64,000 bases of DNA from Labrys wisconsinensis. GTDB taxonomy: Bacteria > Pseudomonadota > Alphaproteobacteria > Rhizobiales > Labraceae. Positions within the stretch are counted from its first letter, which is position 1. Each line of letters begins with the position of its first letter. Location of the stretch: the NCBI RefSeq assembly GCF_030814995.1, contig NZ_JAUSVX010000024.1, positions 39,862-103,861 on the forward strand, written 5' to 3'. Below are positions 8,491 through 16,928 of this stretch, piece by piece. The notes under the pieces are model-generated. The model searched no databases, was not told the origin of the DNA, and saw only the letters and a program-made list of their open reading frames with translations. The position numbers were made by a program, and so were the translations under genes.

Positions 8491-9471
8491 ATGGCGGAGT
8501 GCCTGATCGTCCAACCGATCCATGCCGCCGGCATCGCCGTGCTGGAGCGGGCCGGTATCCGCGCCGTCCAGGCTTCGTCCGCCGAGCCGGCGGCGGTGCT
8601 GCGCGAGGTCGCCGGCGCCACGGCGGTGATCACCCGCAATGCCGGCCTGTCGGCGGCGGCGATCGCCGCGGCGCCGCATCTGCGGGTCATCGCCGTGCAT
8701 GGGGTCGGGACCGACCCGGTGGCGGTGGAGGCGGCGACGGCGCGCGGCATCGCCGTGGTCAACACGCCGGGCAGCAATGCCCGCTCGGTCGCCGAGCACG
8801 CCATCGCCCTGACCTTCGCGCTGGCGCGGTCGATCGTGCCCGCCGATGCGGCGGCGCGGGCCGGCGACACCGGCTTCAAGCACCGGGCCGGGCTGACAGA
8901 CCTGGAGGGCGCGACGTTCGGGGTGGCGGGCTTCGGTGCCGCCGGCCGGGTCACGGCCGGGCTGGCGCGCTCGCTCGGCATGCGCGTCCTGGTCTGGTCG
9001 CGCAGCACGTCCGTGGCGGCCTGCGCCGAGGCCGGCGCCGAGCGGGCCGAAAGCCTGGAGGCGCTGCTCGCGGCTGCCGACGTCGTCTCGCTGCACCTGC
9101 CGCTGACATCGGCGACCCGCGGCCTGATCGGACCGCGCGAGCTGGCGCTGATGAAGCCGTCCGCGCTGCTGATCAACACCGGGCGCGGGGCGCTCGTCGA
9201 CGAGGCGGCGCTGGCCGAGGCGCTGCGCGAGCGGCGAATCGGCGGCGCCGGCCTGGATGTGTTCGTGCAGGAGCCGCTGCCGGCGCATTCGCCCCTGGCC
9301 GGCCTCGACACCGTGGTGCTCAGCCCGCATCTCGCCGGATCCAGCCGCCAGGCGCTGGAGCGCACGGCCCGGCTCGCGGCCGAGCAGGTCGTGACCGTGC
9401 TGGCCGGCGGGACGCCGCCGCACCTGGTCAATCCGGCCGTGCGGGCCGTGCAGCCGGGAGACACGCCATGA
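8491..9471 (+). CDS. D-isomer-specific 2-hydroxyacid dehydrogenase
   Basis: 326-residue NAD(P)-dependent enzyme of the SerA/GhrA superfamily that interconverts 2-keto and D-2-hydroxy acids. Seen: the dinucleotide site GVAGFGAAGR, NTGRGALVDE with the catalytic Arg, and LSPHLAGSS with the catalytic His near the C-terminus; the catalytic Glu is in VFVQEPLP. It is encoded between the SDR and the M20 hydrolase and overlaps the latter by 4 bases, so all are co-translated. It could reduce or oxidise the keto acid made by the DapA-like enzyme. Confidence 0.9.
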   Translation: MAECLIVQPIHAAGIAVLERAGIRAVQASSAEPAAVLREVAGATAVITRNAGLSAAAIAAAPHLRVIAVHGVGTDPVAVEAATARGIAVVNTPGSNARSVAEHAIALTFALARSIVPADAAARAGDTGFKHRAGLTDLEGATFGVAGFGAAGRVTAGLARSLGMRVLVWSRSTSVAACAEAGAERAESLEALLAAADVVSLHLPLTSATRGLIGPRELALMKPSALLINTGRGALVDEAALAEALRERRIGGAGLDVFVQEPLPAHSPLAGLDTVVLSPHLAGSSRQALERTARLAAEQVVTVLAGGTPPHLVNPAVRAVQPGDTP

Positions 9472-10739
9472 CCGCTCTGCGGATCGACGCCGGCCTCGCC
9501 GAGCGCCTGTTCGAGGAGCTGCGGGCCCGCACCGCCGACCCGCCCGGTGTCACCCGCGCCGCCTATGGCGAGGGCGAGGAGATCGGCCATGCCATCGTCC
9601 GGCGCGAGGCCGCTGTGCTGGGCCTCGACAGCGCGGTCGATGCTGCCGGCAACCTCTATCTCACCCTTGCCGGCCGCGATCCGACGCTGCCGGGCTGGAT
9701 CGTCGGCTCGCACATCGATTCGGTGCCGCATGGCGGCAATTTCGACGGCGCCGCGGGGGTGTTCGCCGGGCTCTGCGCCGTCGAGGCCCTGATCACCGCC
9801 GGCATCCGGCCGCGGCGCGCCGTCACGGTGATGGTGACCCGGGCCGAGGAGAGCACCTGGTTCCCCGTGTCCTATCCCGGCAGCCGCGCCGCCTTCGGCC
9901 GCCTGCCGCCGGAGACGCTCGAGCTCAGGCGCGCCGATACCGGACGGACGCTCCGCGAGCACATGGCGGCGCTGGGGCTGCGGCCGGAGGCCGTCGCCGC
10001 GGGCGAGGCCTTCCTCACGCCGGAGCGCATTCACGGCTTCGTCGAGCTGCATATCGAGCAGGGGCCGGTGCTGGAGGCGGTCGGGGCGCCGCTGGGTCTG
10101 GTCACCGGCATCGCCGGCAGCTTCCGCTACCGCAAGGCGCGCTGCCTCGGCCGCACCGGCCATTCCGGCGCGGTGCCGCGCGGGCACCGGCAGGACGCCG
10201 TGGTCGCCCTGGCCGAGCTCGTCGTCGGGCTGGAAGCCGTCTGGGACGCCCTGGAGGCCGAGGGCGAAGCGGCCACCATCACCTTCGGCGAGGTGGCGAC
10301 GGACCCGGCGCTGCACGCCTTCAGCAAGGTGCCGGGGGAGGTCGCCTTCTGCCTCGACGTGCGCAGCGTCTCGGAGGCCTGCCTCGATCGCATCCGCGAC
10401 CGGCTCACGGCGCTGGCGGGGGAGATCGAGGCGCGCCGCGGCGTGCGCTTCGACTTCGGCGCACGCACGGGCAGCACGCCGGCCCGGCTCGATCCGGGGC
10501 TGTGTGGGCGCCTGGCCGCGGTGGCCGACGCCGCCAGCATCGCCCATCTCGCCATGCCGAGCGGGGCCGGCCACGACACGGCGGTGTTCGCCGCGGCCGG
10601 CGTGCCCGCGGCCATGATCTTCGTGCGCAACCAGAACGGCAGCCACAATCCGGACGAGGCGATGCGGATCGAGGATTTTGCCGCTGGCGCGGAGGTTCTC
10701 GCCCGGTTGCTGGCCGACGACAGCACCCGAACGGGCTGA
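9468..10739 (+). CDS. M20-family Zn amidohydrolase (allantoate/carbamoyl-amino-acid amidase type)
   Basis: 423-residue enzyme of the hydantoinase/carbamoylase branch of M20, which hydrolyses N-carbamoyl or ureido amides. Metal and catalytic motifs are complete: GSHIDSVPHGGNFDG, RAEEST, ELHIEQGP, PSGAGHDTAVFA and the distal NGSHNPDEAM. The start overlaps the previous stop (ATGA). As last gene of the operon it may remove a carbamoyl group from the compound opened by PxpBC/DUF1989 or freed by the ureohydrolase. Confidence 0.9.
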   Translation: MTALRIDAGLAERLFEELRARTADPPGVTRAAYGEGEEIGHAIVRREAAVLGLDSAVDAAGNLYLTLAGRDPTLPGWIVGSHIDSVPHGGNFDGAAGVFAGLCAVEALITAGIRPRRAVTVMVTRAEESTWFPVSYPGSRAAFGRLPPETLELRRADTGRTLREHMAALGLRPEAVAAGEAFLTPERIHGFVELHIEQGPVLEAVGAPLGLVTGIAGSFRYRKARCLGRTGHSGAVPRGHRQDAVVALAELVVGLEAVWDALEAEGEAATITFGEVATDPALHAFSKVPGEVAFCLDVRSVSEACLDRIRDRLTALAGEIEARRGVRFDFGARTGSTPARLDPGLCGRLAAVADAASIAHLAMPSGAGHDTAVFAAAGVPAAMIFVRNQNGSHNPDEAMRIEDFAAGAEVLARLLADDSTRTG

Positions 10740-10822
10740 GACGTAGCGACGAGCGAGCCGAAACTCTACGCTTTTGCCGGTCGAGCGAGTCGAGCCATCA
10801 TCGAATTGTGCTCGACGCCTCA

Positions 10823-10845
10823 CCCTTCCCCACAAGGGGGAAGGG
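10823..10845. terminator. Hairpin between convergent operons
   Basis: Nine-base perfect stem CCCTTCCCC / GGGGAAGGG with a five-base loop ACAAG, placed between the rightward operon ending at 10739 and the leftward operon ending at 10925. No clear T-run follows. The same CCCTTCCCC-hairpin type is a common repeat in this bacterial order, so it may be a repeat element acting as a bidirectional terminator. Confidence 0.5.
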
Positions 10846-10924
10846 GGCGGTTGGCGTCGCGCTTGAAACAGCTATCGCCGGGCGATCCTCCTCCCCTGCA
10901 ACGCCATTCCAGCGCCGTCCGGCC

Positions 10925-11611
10925 TCAGACCAGCCGGGTCGTCACCGTGCCGACGCCCTCGACCGAGCCTTCCAGCCGGTCGCCGCGGCCGACCGCGGCG
11001 ACGCCTTCCGGGGTGCCGGTGAAGATCAGGTCGCCGGGCGCGAGGCGGACATGGCGCGACAGCGCGGCGATGGTCTCCGGCACGCTCCAGATCATGTTGG
11101 CGAGGTCCGAGGCCTGGCGCGGTGCGCCGTTGACGGTGAGCGCGATCCGGCCGGCGGCGGGATGGCCGATGCGCTCGGCTGGCGCGATCGTGCCGATCGG
11201 GGCGGAATGATCGAAACCCTTGGCCATGTCCCAGGGCCGGCCCGCCTTCTTGGCCTCGGCCTGCAGGTCGCGGCGGGTGAGATCGAGGCCGACGGCATAG
11301 CCCCAGACGTGATCGAGCGCCGCCGCCTCGGCGATGTCGGCCCCGCCCTTGCCGATGGCGACGACAAGCTCGATCTCGTGGTGCAGGTCCTGCGTCAGGC
11401 TGGGATAGGGCGTGTCGGCGCCGCCGGTCACCAGCGCGTCCGCCGGCTTGGTGAAGAAGAAGGGCGCCTCGCGGGTCGGATCATGCCCCATCTCGCGTGC
11501 GTGCTCGGCATAGTTCCGGCCGACGCAGAAGATGCGCCGCACCGGGAAGAGGCCGCCGCCGAGGACGGGAATGCCGGGGATGGCCGGCGGCGGGATCACG
11601 AAATCCGTCAC
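10925..11611 (-). CDS. Fumarylacetoacetate hydrolase-family protein
   Basis: 228-residue FAH-fold enzyme. Motifs [40 protein letters not shown] (acidic metal ligands) and [11 protein letters not shown] are typical of acylpyruvase or 2-keto-diacid hydratase/decarboxylase types. The start is GTG at 11611 with no strong ribosome-binding site. It is the distal gene of a leftward set that begins at 15620, separated from the NylB-like gene by about 90 bases, so it could also have its own promoter. Confidence 0.88.
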   Translation of the reverse strand: MTDFVIPPPAIPGIPVLGGGLFPVRRIFCVGRNYAEHAREMGHDPTREAPFFFTKPADALVTGGADTPYPSLTQDLHHEIELVVAIGKGGADIAEAAALDHVWGYAVGLDLTRRDLQAEAKKAGRPWDMAKGFDHSAPIGTIAPAERIGHPAAGRIALTVNGAPRQASDLANMIWSVPETIAALSRHVRLAPGDLIFTGTPEGVAAVGRGDRLEGSVEGVGTVTTRLV

Positions 11612-11702
11612 GAGGATGCTCTTGGGCTGGGAAGGGCAGGGGACCCCTTCGATCGGGTCCGCCGCACCCTATCCAGCCGCATCCGGCGCGGCAAGCACGG
11701 CA

Positions 11703-12902
11703 TCAGCCGCCGGCGAGCGCCCGCGCCATCGCCGCCATCATGTCGCAGGCTTCCACGCGTCGGGCGACGTCGCGGGCCTGCGGCCAGGTCGAGAGCTTGA
11801 CGCCGACGAAATCGCGCTGCCAGTCGATGTGGATCATCTGGCCGAACACGCCGAGGCCGGTGATCACCGACCCCTCGATGTCGTCGATCCAGAACTGGCT
11901 GCGGTAGGCGCCGCGGCGCCGGCCTTCGGCATACGCGCCGCCGAACAGGGCCGGATCGCCTATGCGGGTGTCCCGCACCCAGGCCTCGGGCACCACGGTC
12001 CGGCCCGCGGCGGCGCCGTCGCGGGCATAAAGCAGGCCGAAGCGGCCGAGATCGCGCAGCGTCGCCGAGAGGCCGCCGTCGGCCACGGCGAAGCCTTCCG
12101 GATCGACGGCGAAGCTCGCATCGTGCTCGGCGCCCATCGGCTGCCACAGCAGGCTGGAGACGAGGTCGGCGAGCCGGGCGCCGGTCGCCGCTTTGATGCA
12201 GCAGCCGAGCACCTCCGTCTCCATCGAGCGGTACTCGAACCGCGCTCCGTGCGGACGGCTCCGTCCGCGGAGGGAGGCGATCAGCGCGTGCACCGATCTC
12301 GGGCTGGGATTGCCGGCCGGGACCGCCTTCCAGCCCACCGCGATGTCCATGAGGCCGACGCCGGAGACGGGGTCGGTGGCATCCTCGGGGAAGTCGACGC
12401 CGCTGGTCATGTCGAGGAGGTGGCGCATCGAGGCATCGGCATAGGCGCTGTCGCGGAAGGCGGGCACGTAGGCCGCGACCGTGCGCTCCAGGGGGAAGGC
12501 GCCGGCGTGGTGGAGGATGCCGGCCAGCGCGGCGAGCACGGATTTCGACAGGGACTGGGTGAGGTGCGGCGTCGCGGCGCGCATGCCGTTGGCATAGTGC
12601 TCGCAGACGATCCGGCCTCGATGCAGCGCCAGGAACCCGTCCGTCCAGGACGTGTCGAGCACCTCGCCGGCGATCAGGCGGCGGCCGTGCCGGTCAGGGA
12701 AGGCGAAGGCGCGGACATCGAGCTGCGCCGGCGCCTCGGTGAGCGGCGCGGGCACGCCGCGCCGCACCGGCGCCGTCGGCAGGATCTCGTCGACGTGCTG
12801 ATAGGACCAGCGGTTGAGCGGCGGCCGGTCCCAGGTCTCGAGCGTCAGCCCGGCCGGGCGGGGTCGGTCGCCGGCAGGCGGCGCGGCATCGGATCCGGTC
12901 AC
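11703..12902 (-). CDS. NylB-like serine hydrolase (beta-lactamase fold)
   Basis: 399-residue protein of the penicillin-recognising/beta-lactamase-fold group. The nucleophile motif SxxK is in QSLSKSV, the second motif is FEYRSMET (Tyr retained), and the N-terminal TWDRPPLNRWSYQHVDEILP segment resembles 6-aminohexanoate-dimer hydrolases and related amidases. No signal peptide is seen, so it is probably cytoplasmic. The GTG start overlaps the GMC gene stop by 4 bases. It likely hydrolyses an amide or ester; the polymer-related NylB activity should not be assumed. Confidence 0.85.
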   Translation of the reverse strand: MTGSDAAPPAGDRPRPAGLTLETWDRPPLNRWSYQHVDEILPTAPVRRGVPAPLTEAPAQLDVRAFAFPDRHGRRLIAGEVLDTSWTDGFLALHRGRIVCEHYANGMRAATPHLTQSLSKSVLAALAGILHHAGAFPLERTVAAYVPAFRDSAYADASMRHLLDMTSGVDFPEDATDPVSGVGLMDIAVGWKAVPAGNPSPRSVHALIASLRGRSRPHGARFEYRSMETEVLGCCIKAATGARLADLVSSLLWQPMGAEHDASFAVDPEGFAVADGGLSATLRDLGRFGLLYARDGAAAGRTVVPEAWVRDTRIGDPALFGGAYAEGRRRGAYRSQFWIDDIEGSVITGLGVFGQMIHIDWQRDFVGVKLSTWPQARDVARRVEACDMMAAMARALAGG

Positions 12903-14566
12903 CGCGCCGGCCCCGGCACGGCGGCGCGGCCGGCACGCGCGTCCTCCAGGATCATGTCGGCCGCCTTCTCGGCGATCATCACCGTGGCCGCGTGGGTGTT
13001 GCCGCGCACGATGCGCGGCATGACCGAGGCGTCGGCCACCCGCAGGCCGGCGAGGCCGCGGACGCGCAGGCGCGGGTCGACCACGGCGCCGGCGTCGGCG
13101 CCCATGCGGCAACTGCCGACCCCGTGGATGTCGGAGCCGGCGCTGCGGCGGATGAAGTCGAGCATCTCCGCGTCGCTGCGGACGTCCGCGCCCGGCTGCA
13201 GCTCGCCGGCGACATAGGGCTGCATGGCCGGCTGCCCGGCGATGCGGCGCACCAGGCGGATGCCGAAGGTCATCGCCCGGATGTCGTACTCGGTCTGGAA
13301 GAAGTTGAAGCTGATGCGCGGCGCCGCCGCCGGATCGGGGGAGCGCAGGCGAATCGAGCCGCGCGCATCCGGGTTGACGTGCTCGGGGCTGAAGCTGAAG
13401 CCGGAAAAAGAGTGCGGCCTGGCGCCCTTGGCGGTGCGCTCGGCGACGCTCCAGGCGGCCATCGCCATCTGCACGTCCGGCCGGTCCTGGCCGGGATCGC
13501 TGCGGGCGAAGCCGCCGACATAGATGCCGGTCTCCGCCAGCCAGCCCTTGCGCAGCAGGGCATATTCGAGCCCGGCGCCGATGCGCCGCACCCAGCTGTT
13601 GGCGAGGTCGTTGACCGTGATCGGCCGCGTGCAGCGGAACATCAGCTGGATGCAGGTATGATCCTGCAGGTTGGCGCCGACCTCGGGCAGGTCGTGCAGG
13701 CAGGCGATGCCGGTTTCCCGGAGGTGCTGCGCCGGCCCGATGCCGGAGAGCATCAGCAACTGTGGCGAGGCGATGGTTCCGGCGCTGACGATCACCTCGC
13801 GACCGGCGGCGAGCAGCCTGGCGCCGCGATGCCGGACGATCACCCCGCGGGCAGTGGCGCCCTCGACCAGGATGCCCTCGACCTCGGCGCCGGTCAGGAT
13901 GCGCAGGTTCGGCCGTCCCCTTGCGGGCGCGAGATAGCCGCGCGCCGCGCTCCAGCGCCGGCCGCGATGGATGTTCATCTGATAGTAGCCGAAGCCGTCC
14001 TGCTCGGCGCCGTTGAAGTCGAGATTGACGGCGAGGCCCGCCTGCCGGGCGGCCTCGCACAGGGCGTTGGGCAGCTCCCGGTCGAAGGACTGGTCCGACA
14101 CCTTGAGCGGGCCGCCGGCCCCGTGCCAGCGGTCGGGGCCGCGCGACTGGTCCTCCGCCTTGCGGAAATAGGGCAGCACCTCCTCGAAGGACCAGCCGGT
14201 GCAGCCGGCGACGGCCCAGTCGTCGAAGTCGCGGGCGTTGCCGCGCACATACATCATGCCGTTGATCGAGCTCGAGCCGCCCAGCACCTTGCCGCGCGGC
14301 TGGTAGAGCACGCGCCCGTTCAGGCCCGGCTCGGGTTCGCTCTCGTACATCCAGTTGTAGCGCCGGTCGCTGAAGAGCCTGGAATAGCCCATCGGCAGAT
14401 GGATCCACGGGCTGCGGTCCGCCGGCCCGGCCTCGAGCAGCAGGACGCGGTGGCGTCCGTCCTCGCTGAGGCGGGCGGCGAGCACGCTGCCGGCAGAGCC
14501 GGCGCCGACGACGATGAAGTCATAGGGGCCGCCGTCGAGGGGGGCGGGCGGTTCGGATCGGGGCAT
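12899..14566 (-). CDS. GMC-family FAD oxidoreductase (choline dehydrogenase-like)
   Basis: 555-residue flavoprotein. FAD-binding GAGSAGSVLAARLSED near residue 20, the GMC signature around YQPRGKVLGGSSSINGM, and a C-terminal catalytic region with DIHGVGSCRMG and RIVRGNTHAATVMIAEKAAD are all present. GMC enzymes oxidise primary or secondary alcohols to aldehydes or ketones. Located between the RraA-like and NylB-like genes it probably oxidises an alcohol in the same route. The His-Gly-Val-Gly-Ser-Cys motif is conserved, so the enzyme looks functional. Confidence 0.92.
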   Translation of the reverse strand: MPRSEPPAPLDGGPYDFIVVGAGSAGSVLAARLSEDGRHRVLLLEAGPADRSPWIHLPMGYSRLFSDRRYNWMYESEPEPGLNGRVLYQPRGKVLGGSSSINGMMYVRGNARDFDDWAVAGCTGWSFEEVLPYFRKAEDQSRGPDRWHGAGGPLKVSDQSFDRELPNALCEAARQAGLAVNLDFNGAEQDGFGYYQMNIHRGRRWSAARGYLAPARGRPNLRILTGAEVEGILVEGATARGVIVRHRGARLLAAGREVIVSAGTIASPQLLMLSGIGPAQHLRETGIACLHDLPEVGANLQDHTCIQLMFRCTRPITVNDLANSWVRRIGAGLEYALLRKGWLAETGIYVGGFARSDPGQDRPDVQMAMAAWSVAERTAKGARPHSFSGFSFSPEHVNPDARGSIRLRSPDPAAAPRISFNFFQTEYDIRAMTFGIRLVRRIAGQPAMQPYVAGELQPGADVRSDAEMLDFIRRSAGSDIHGVGSCRMGADAGAVVDPRLRVRGLAGLRVADASVMPRIVRGNTHAATVMIAEKAADMILEDARAGRAAVPGPAR

Positions 14567-14590
14567 GCTCGTCCTCTCGCGATCGCGCGC

Positions 14591-15232
14591 TCAGGCGCGC
14601 GGGCCGGTGGCGTCAGGCAGGTAGCGGCGCAGGTCGAGCAGGTCCAGCGTCAGCTCCCCGCGGCGCAGGCCGGCCCGGACGGCCTCCTCCTGGCGCAGCC
14701 GCCGTTCCGTCGCCGCCAGGGCCGCCGCAGCGCCGGCCAGCGGCACGACGCAGACGCCGTCGTCGTCGGCGACCACGAGGTCGCCGGGGACCACGCGGAC
14801 GCCGCCGATCTCCACCGGCACGCCGGTCAGCCCGGGGCGTGCCTTGCCGGCGCCGCGGATCGCCAGGCCGCGGGCCCAGACGGGAAAGCCCATGCGCGTG
14901 AGCTCGGTGGCGTCGCGCACGCTGCCGTCGACGACGACGCCGGCGATGCCGCGGCAGAGAGCCGCCTCGGCCAGGATGTCGCCGAGATAGCCGCAGGCCT
15001 GGCCGGCGCCGGCCACCACCAGTACGTCGCCGGGCGCCGCCTCGGCGACGCCGCGGTGCAGCGCCAGGTTGTCGCCGGGCTCGCAGGCGATGCAGAAGGC
15101 CGGTCCCGCCACCGGGCGGCCGGGCACCACGGCGCGGATCGCGGGATCGACGTCCCCCAGGCGGCCCTGCGCCTCGTAGACGGTCGCCGCGCCGGCGCGG
15201 CGGAAGAGGGCGAGCGCCTCAGGCCCGATCAT
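14591..15232 (-). CDS. RraA-like / HMG-type aldolase family protein
   Basis: 213-residue protein of the RraA/demethylmenaquinone methyltransferase-like family, which includes 4-hydroxy-4-methyl-2-oxoglutarate aldolases. The active-site region GYLGDILAEAALCRGIAGVVVDGSVRD is present (Gly-x-x-Gly, Arg and Asp metal/phosphate ligands). In catabolic clusters such proteins split 2-keto acids to pyruvate or oxaloacetate products. The start overlaps the end of the upstream VOC gene by 14 bases, so co-translation is likely. Confidence 0.87.
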   Translation of the reverse strand: MIGPEALALFRRAGAATVYEAQGRLGDVDPAIRAVVPGRPVAGPAFCIACEPGDNLALHRGVAEAAPGDVLVVAGAGQACGYLGDILAEAALCRGIAGVVVDGSVRDATELTRMGFPVWARGLAIRGAGKARPGLTGVPVEIGGVRVVPGDLVVADDDGVCVVPLAGAAAALAATERRLRQEEAVRAGLRRGELTLDLLDLRRYLPDATGPRA

Positions 15233-15620
15233 GGATCTCCTCCATCAGCTCGATGCGGCAGCCGGGGAACGGTTCGAAGAAGGCGATGCGGCGGTGGCCG
15301 AAGCCGCCGCGGATGACCCCGGGGCCCCAGACGAGCCTGGCGCGCCAGACGGGGTCGTCCAGGACGGCCCCGAGGTCGGGCACGGCGAAGCTGGCGTGCA
15401 GGAAACCGGGCGCATCGGCCGCATCGGCGTCGTCATAGAGCGCAGACCGGAAGAAGTTGATCCGGACGTCGCCGAAGGCGGCCTCCAGGAAGCGTTCGCC
15501 GTCGATCTCGTGAACCGCGCGCTTCGACCAGCCGGCCGTCCGGGCGACACCGTCCTCCGTCTGGGCGACGTCCGCCACCCGGAAGGCGAGGTTGATGAGC
15601 CTGGCTCCGTGTCCGTCCAT
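15219..15620 (-). CDS. VOC (glyoxalase/dioxygenase) superfamily protein
   Basis: 133-residue single-domain VOC protein: LINLAFRVADVAQTEDG at the N-terminus and the FLHASFAVPDLGAVLDD strand-helix repeat, ending in CRIELMEEIHD where a metal-binding Glu is expected. Family members are metal-dependent isomerases, epimerases or dioxygenases. It is the first gene of the leftward unit VOC-rraA-GMC-nylB-FAH and is divergent from the Pot transporter; the 214-base region between carries an IclR-type inverted repeat. Confidence 0.8.
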   Translation of the reverse strand: MDGHGARLINLAFRVADVAQTEDGVARTAGWSKRAVHEIDGERFLEAAFGDVRINFFRSALYDDADAADAPGFLHASFAVPDLGAVLDDPVWRARLVWGPGVIRGGFGHRRIAFFEPFPGCRIELMEEIHDRA

Positions 15621-15680
15621 GTCGTTGCCTCGCCTGCCCTCGATGGGAGCGCAGTGTTAGACAGGCATTCGATATTCATC

Positions 15681-15693
15681 AACAAAAATTGTT
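15681..15693. promoter_or_regulatory. Putative IclR operator, site A
   Basis: Inverted repeat AACAA-AAA-TTGTT in the AT-rich intergenic region between the divergent VOC operon (start 15620) and the Pot transporter operon (start 15835). It is one of four sites of the same form in this block (others at 19717, 21251 and 21333). Confidence 0.6.
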
Positions 15694-15744
15694 TGATGAG
15701 ATACATATTTTTCGATACTGACAATTTCCATGCCTTTCCAGGCT

Positions 15745-15773
15745 TGACACTGCCTCTTCGGCTGGCATGAATG
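15745..15773 (+). promoter_or_regulatory. Candidate sigma-70 promoter of the Pot operon
   Basis: Consensus -35 TTGACA at 15745-15750, a 17-base spacer, and a weak -10 ATGAAT at 15768-15773. It lies about 50 bases downstream of IclR site A and about 60 bases upstream of the binding-protein start. Confidence 0.45.
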
Positions 15774-15834
15774 GATGCAAAGGTACAAATGTTGTTTTAT
15801 AAACAAGAACCGATCCATCAAAGAGGGATGTCCG

Positions 15835-16878
15835 ATGCGCAGTTCGATCGTGGTCGCGAGCCTGCTCGCCTTGTGGGTTGCTCCGGCGTTCGCCGAGGGC
15901 GTCACGCTCACCGTGAACACGCCCGGCGGCGCCGTGCAGGAGGGCGGGCGTGCCGTGCTGTGGGGGCCGGCGGCGCAGAAGCTCGGCTTCGCGGTCAAGG
16001 AGGAGACGGCCGACAACGCTCTCGACGTGCTGCGCCTGCAGGCGGGCGCCAATGCGGTGACGACCGACATCATCATCATGAGCGGCTACCAGGCGGCGAT
16101 CGCCGGCAAGCAGGGCCTCCTGGAGCCGCTCGACTACAAGACCATCGACGCCTCCGGCTTCCTGCCGGGAACCGCGGCGCCCTACTGCATCGGCATCTAC
16201 GGCTATGCGGCGGTGATGGCCTGGAACACCAAGACCTATGCCGGGCAGGCGCCTTCGAGCTGGGCCGATTTCTGGGACGTGCAGAAATTTCCGGGCAAGC
16301 GCGCCATGCGCGCCGACGCGGAGGCGCAGGTGGAGATGGCGCTGCTCGCCGACGGCGTCGCGCCCAAGGATCTCTACACGGTGCTCGGCACGGAGGACGG
16401 CATGAAGCGCGCGATCGCCAAGATCGGCGCCCTCAAGCCCCACATCGCCATCTGGTGGTCCTCGGGCGCCCAGCACGGCCAGCTGATGAAGGACGGCGAG
16501 GTCGACATGACCACCGGCTGGAACGGCCGCTTCGAGACGGCCAAGAAGGCCGGCGGCCCGGTCGACTACACCTACAACCAGGGCATCCTGACCTATGACT
16601 GCTTCGCCGTGCCCAAGGGCTCGACCCACAAGGCCGAGGCGATGACGATGATCAATGCGATGTCCGCGGCCGAGGCCCAGGCGGGCCTGACCAGGTACGT
16701 GTCCTACGGGCCGCTCAACCAGGGCGCCTACAAGACCGGGATCATCAGCAAGGAGATGGAGGCGGTGCTGCCCACCAGCCCGGCGAACAGTCGCGCCATG
16801 GTCGTGCAGGACATCGACTGGTGGGCCCAGCACAACGACCATGTCCAGGAACTGTTCCAGGACATGATGACCGAGTAG
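15835..16878 (+). CDS. Spermidine/putrescine-type ABC transporter substrate-binding protein
   Basis: 347-residue periplasmic protein of the PotD/PotF-like family 1 with a signal peptide (MRSSIVVASLLALWVAPAFA, cleavage before EGVTL). Pattern VNTPGGAVQEGGRAVLWGP and the C-terminal YGPLNQGAY segment are typical of these binding proteins. The ATG at 15835 follows AGAGGGA; an out-of-frame ATG seven bases before it is a shadow. First gene of the transporter operon, probably controlled by IclR through site A. The ligand is unknown. Confidence 0.88.
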   Translation: MRSSIVVASLLALWVAPAFAEGVTLTVNTPGGAVQEGGRAVLWGPAAQKLGFAVKEETADNALDVLRLQAGANAVTTDIIIMSGYQAAIAGKQGLLEPLDYKTIDASGFLPGTAAPYCIGIYGYAAVMAWNTKTYAGQAPSSWADFWDVQKFPGKRAMRADAEAQVEMALLADGVAPKDLYTVLGTEDGMKRAIAKIGALKPHIAIWWSSGAQHGQLMKDGEVDMTTGWNGRFETAKKAGGPVDYTYNQGILTYDCFAVPKGSTHKAEAMTMINAMSAAEAQAGLTRYVSYGPLNQGAYKTGIISKEMEAVLPTSPANSRAMVVQDIDWWAQHNDHVQELFQDMMTE

Positions 16879-16928
16879 CCTCCGGCGAGGCCGCCCCCGT
16901 CCCCTTCCCATCGAGGCCGATCCGACGC

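Noticed and set aside
8121..10835. 904-codon open frame on the minus strand
   Set aside because: It is antisense to the SDR, 2-hydroxyacid dehydrogenase and M20 genes, all clearly coding with intact motifs. Low-complexity Arg/Ala/Pro composition is typical of a GC-rich shadow frame.
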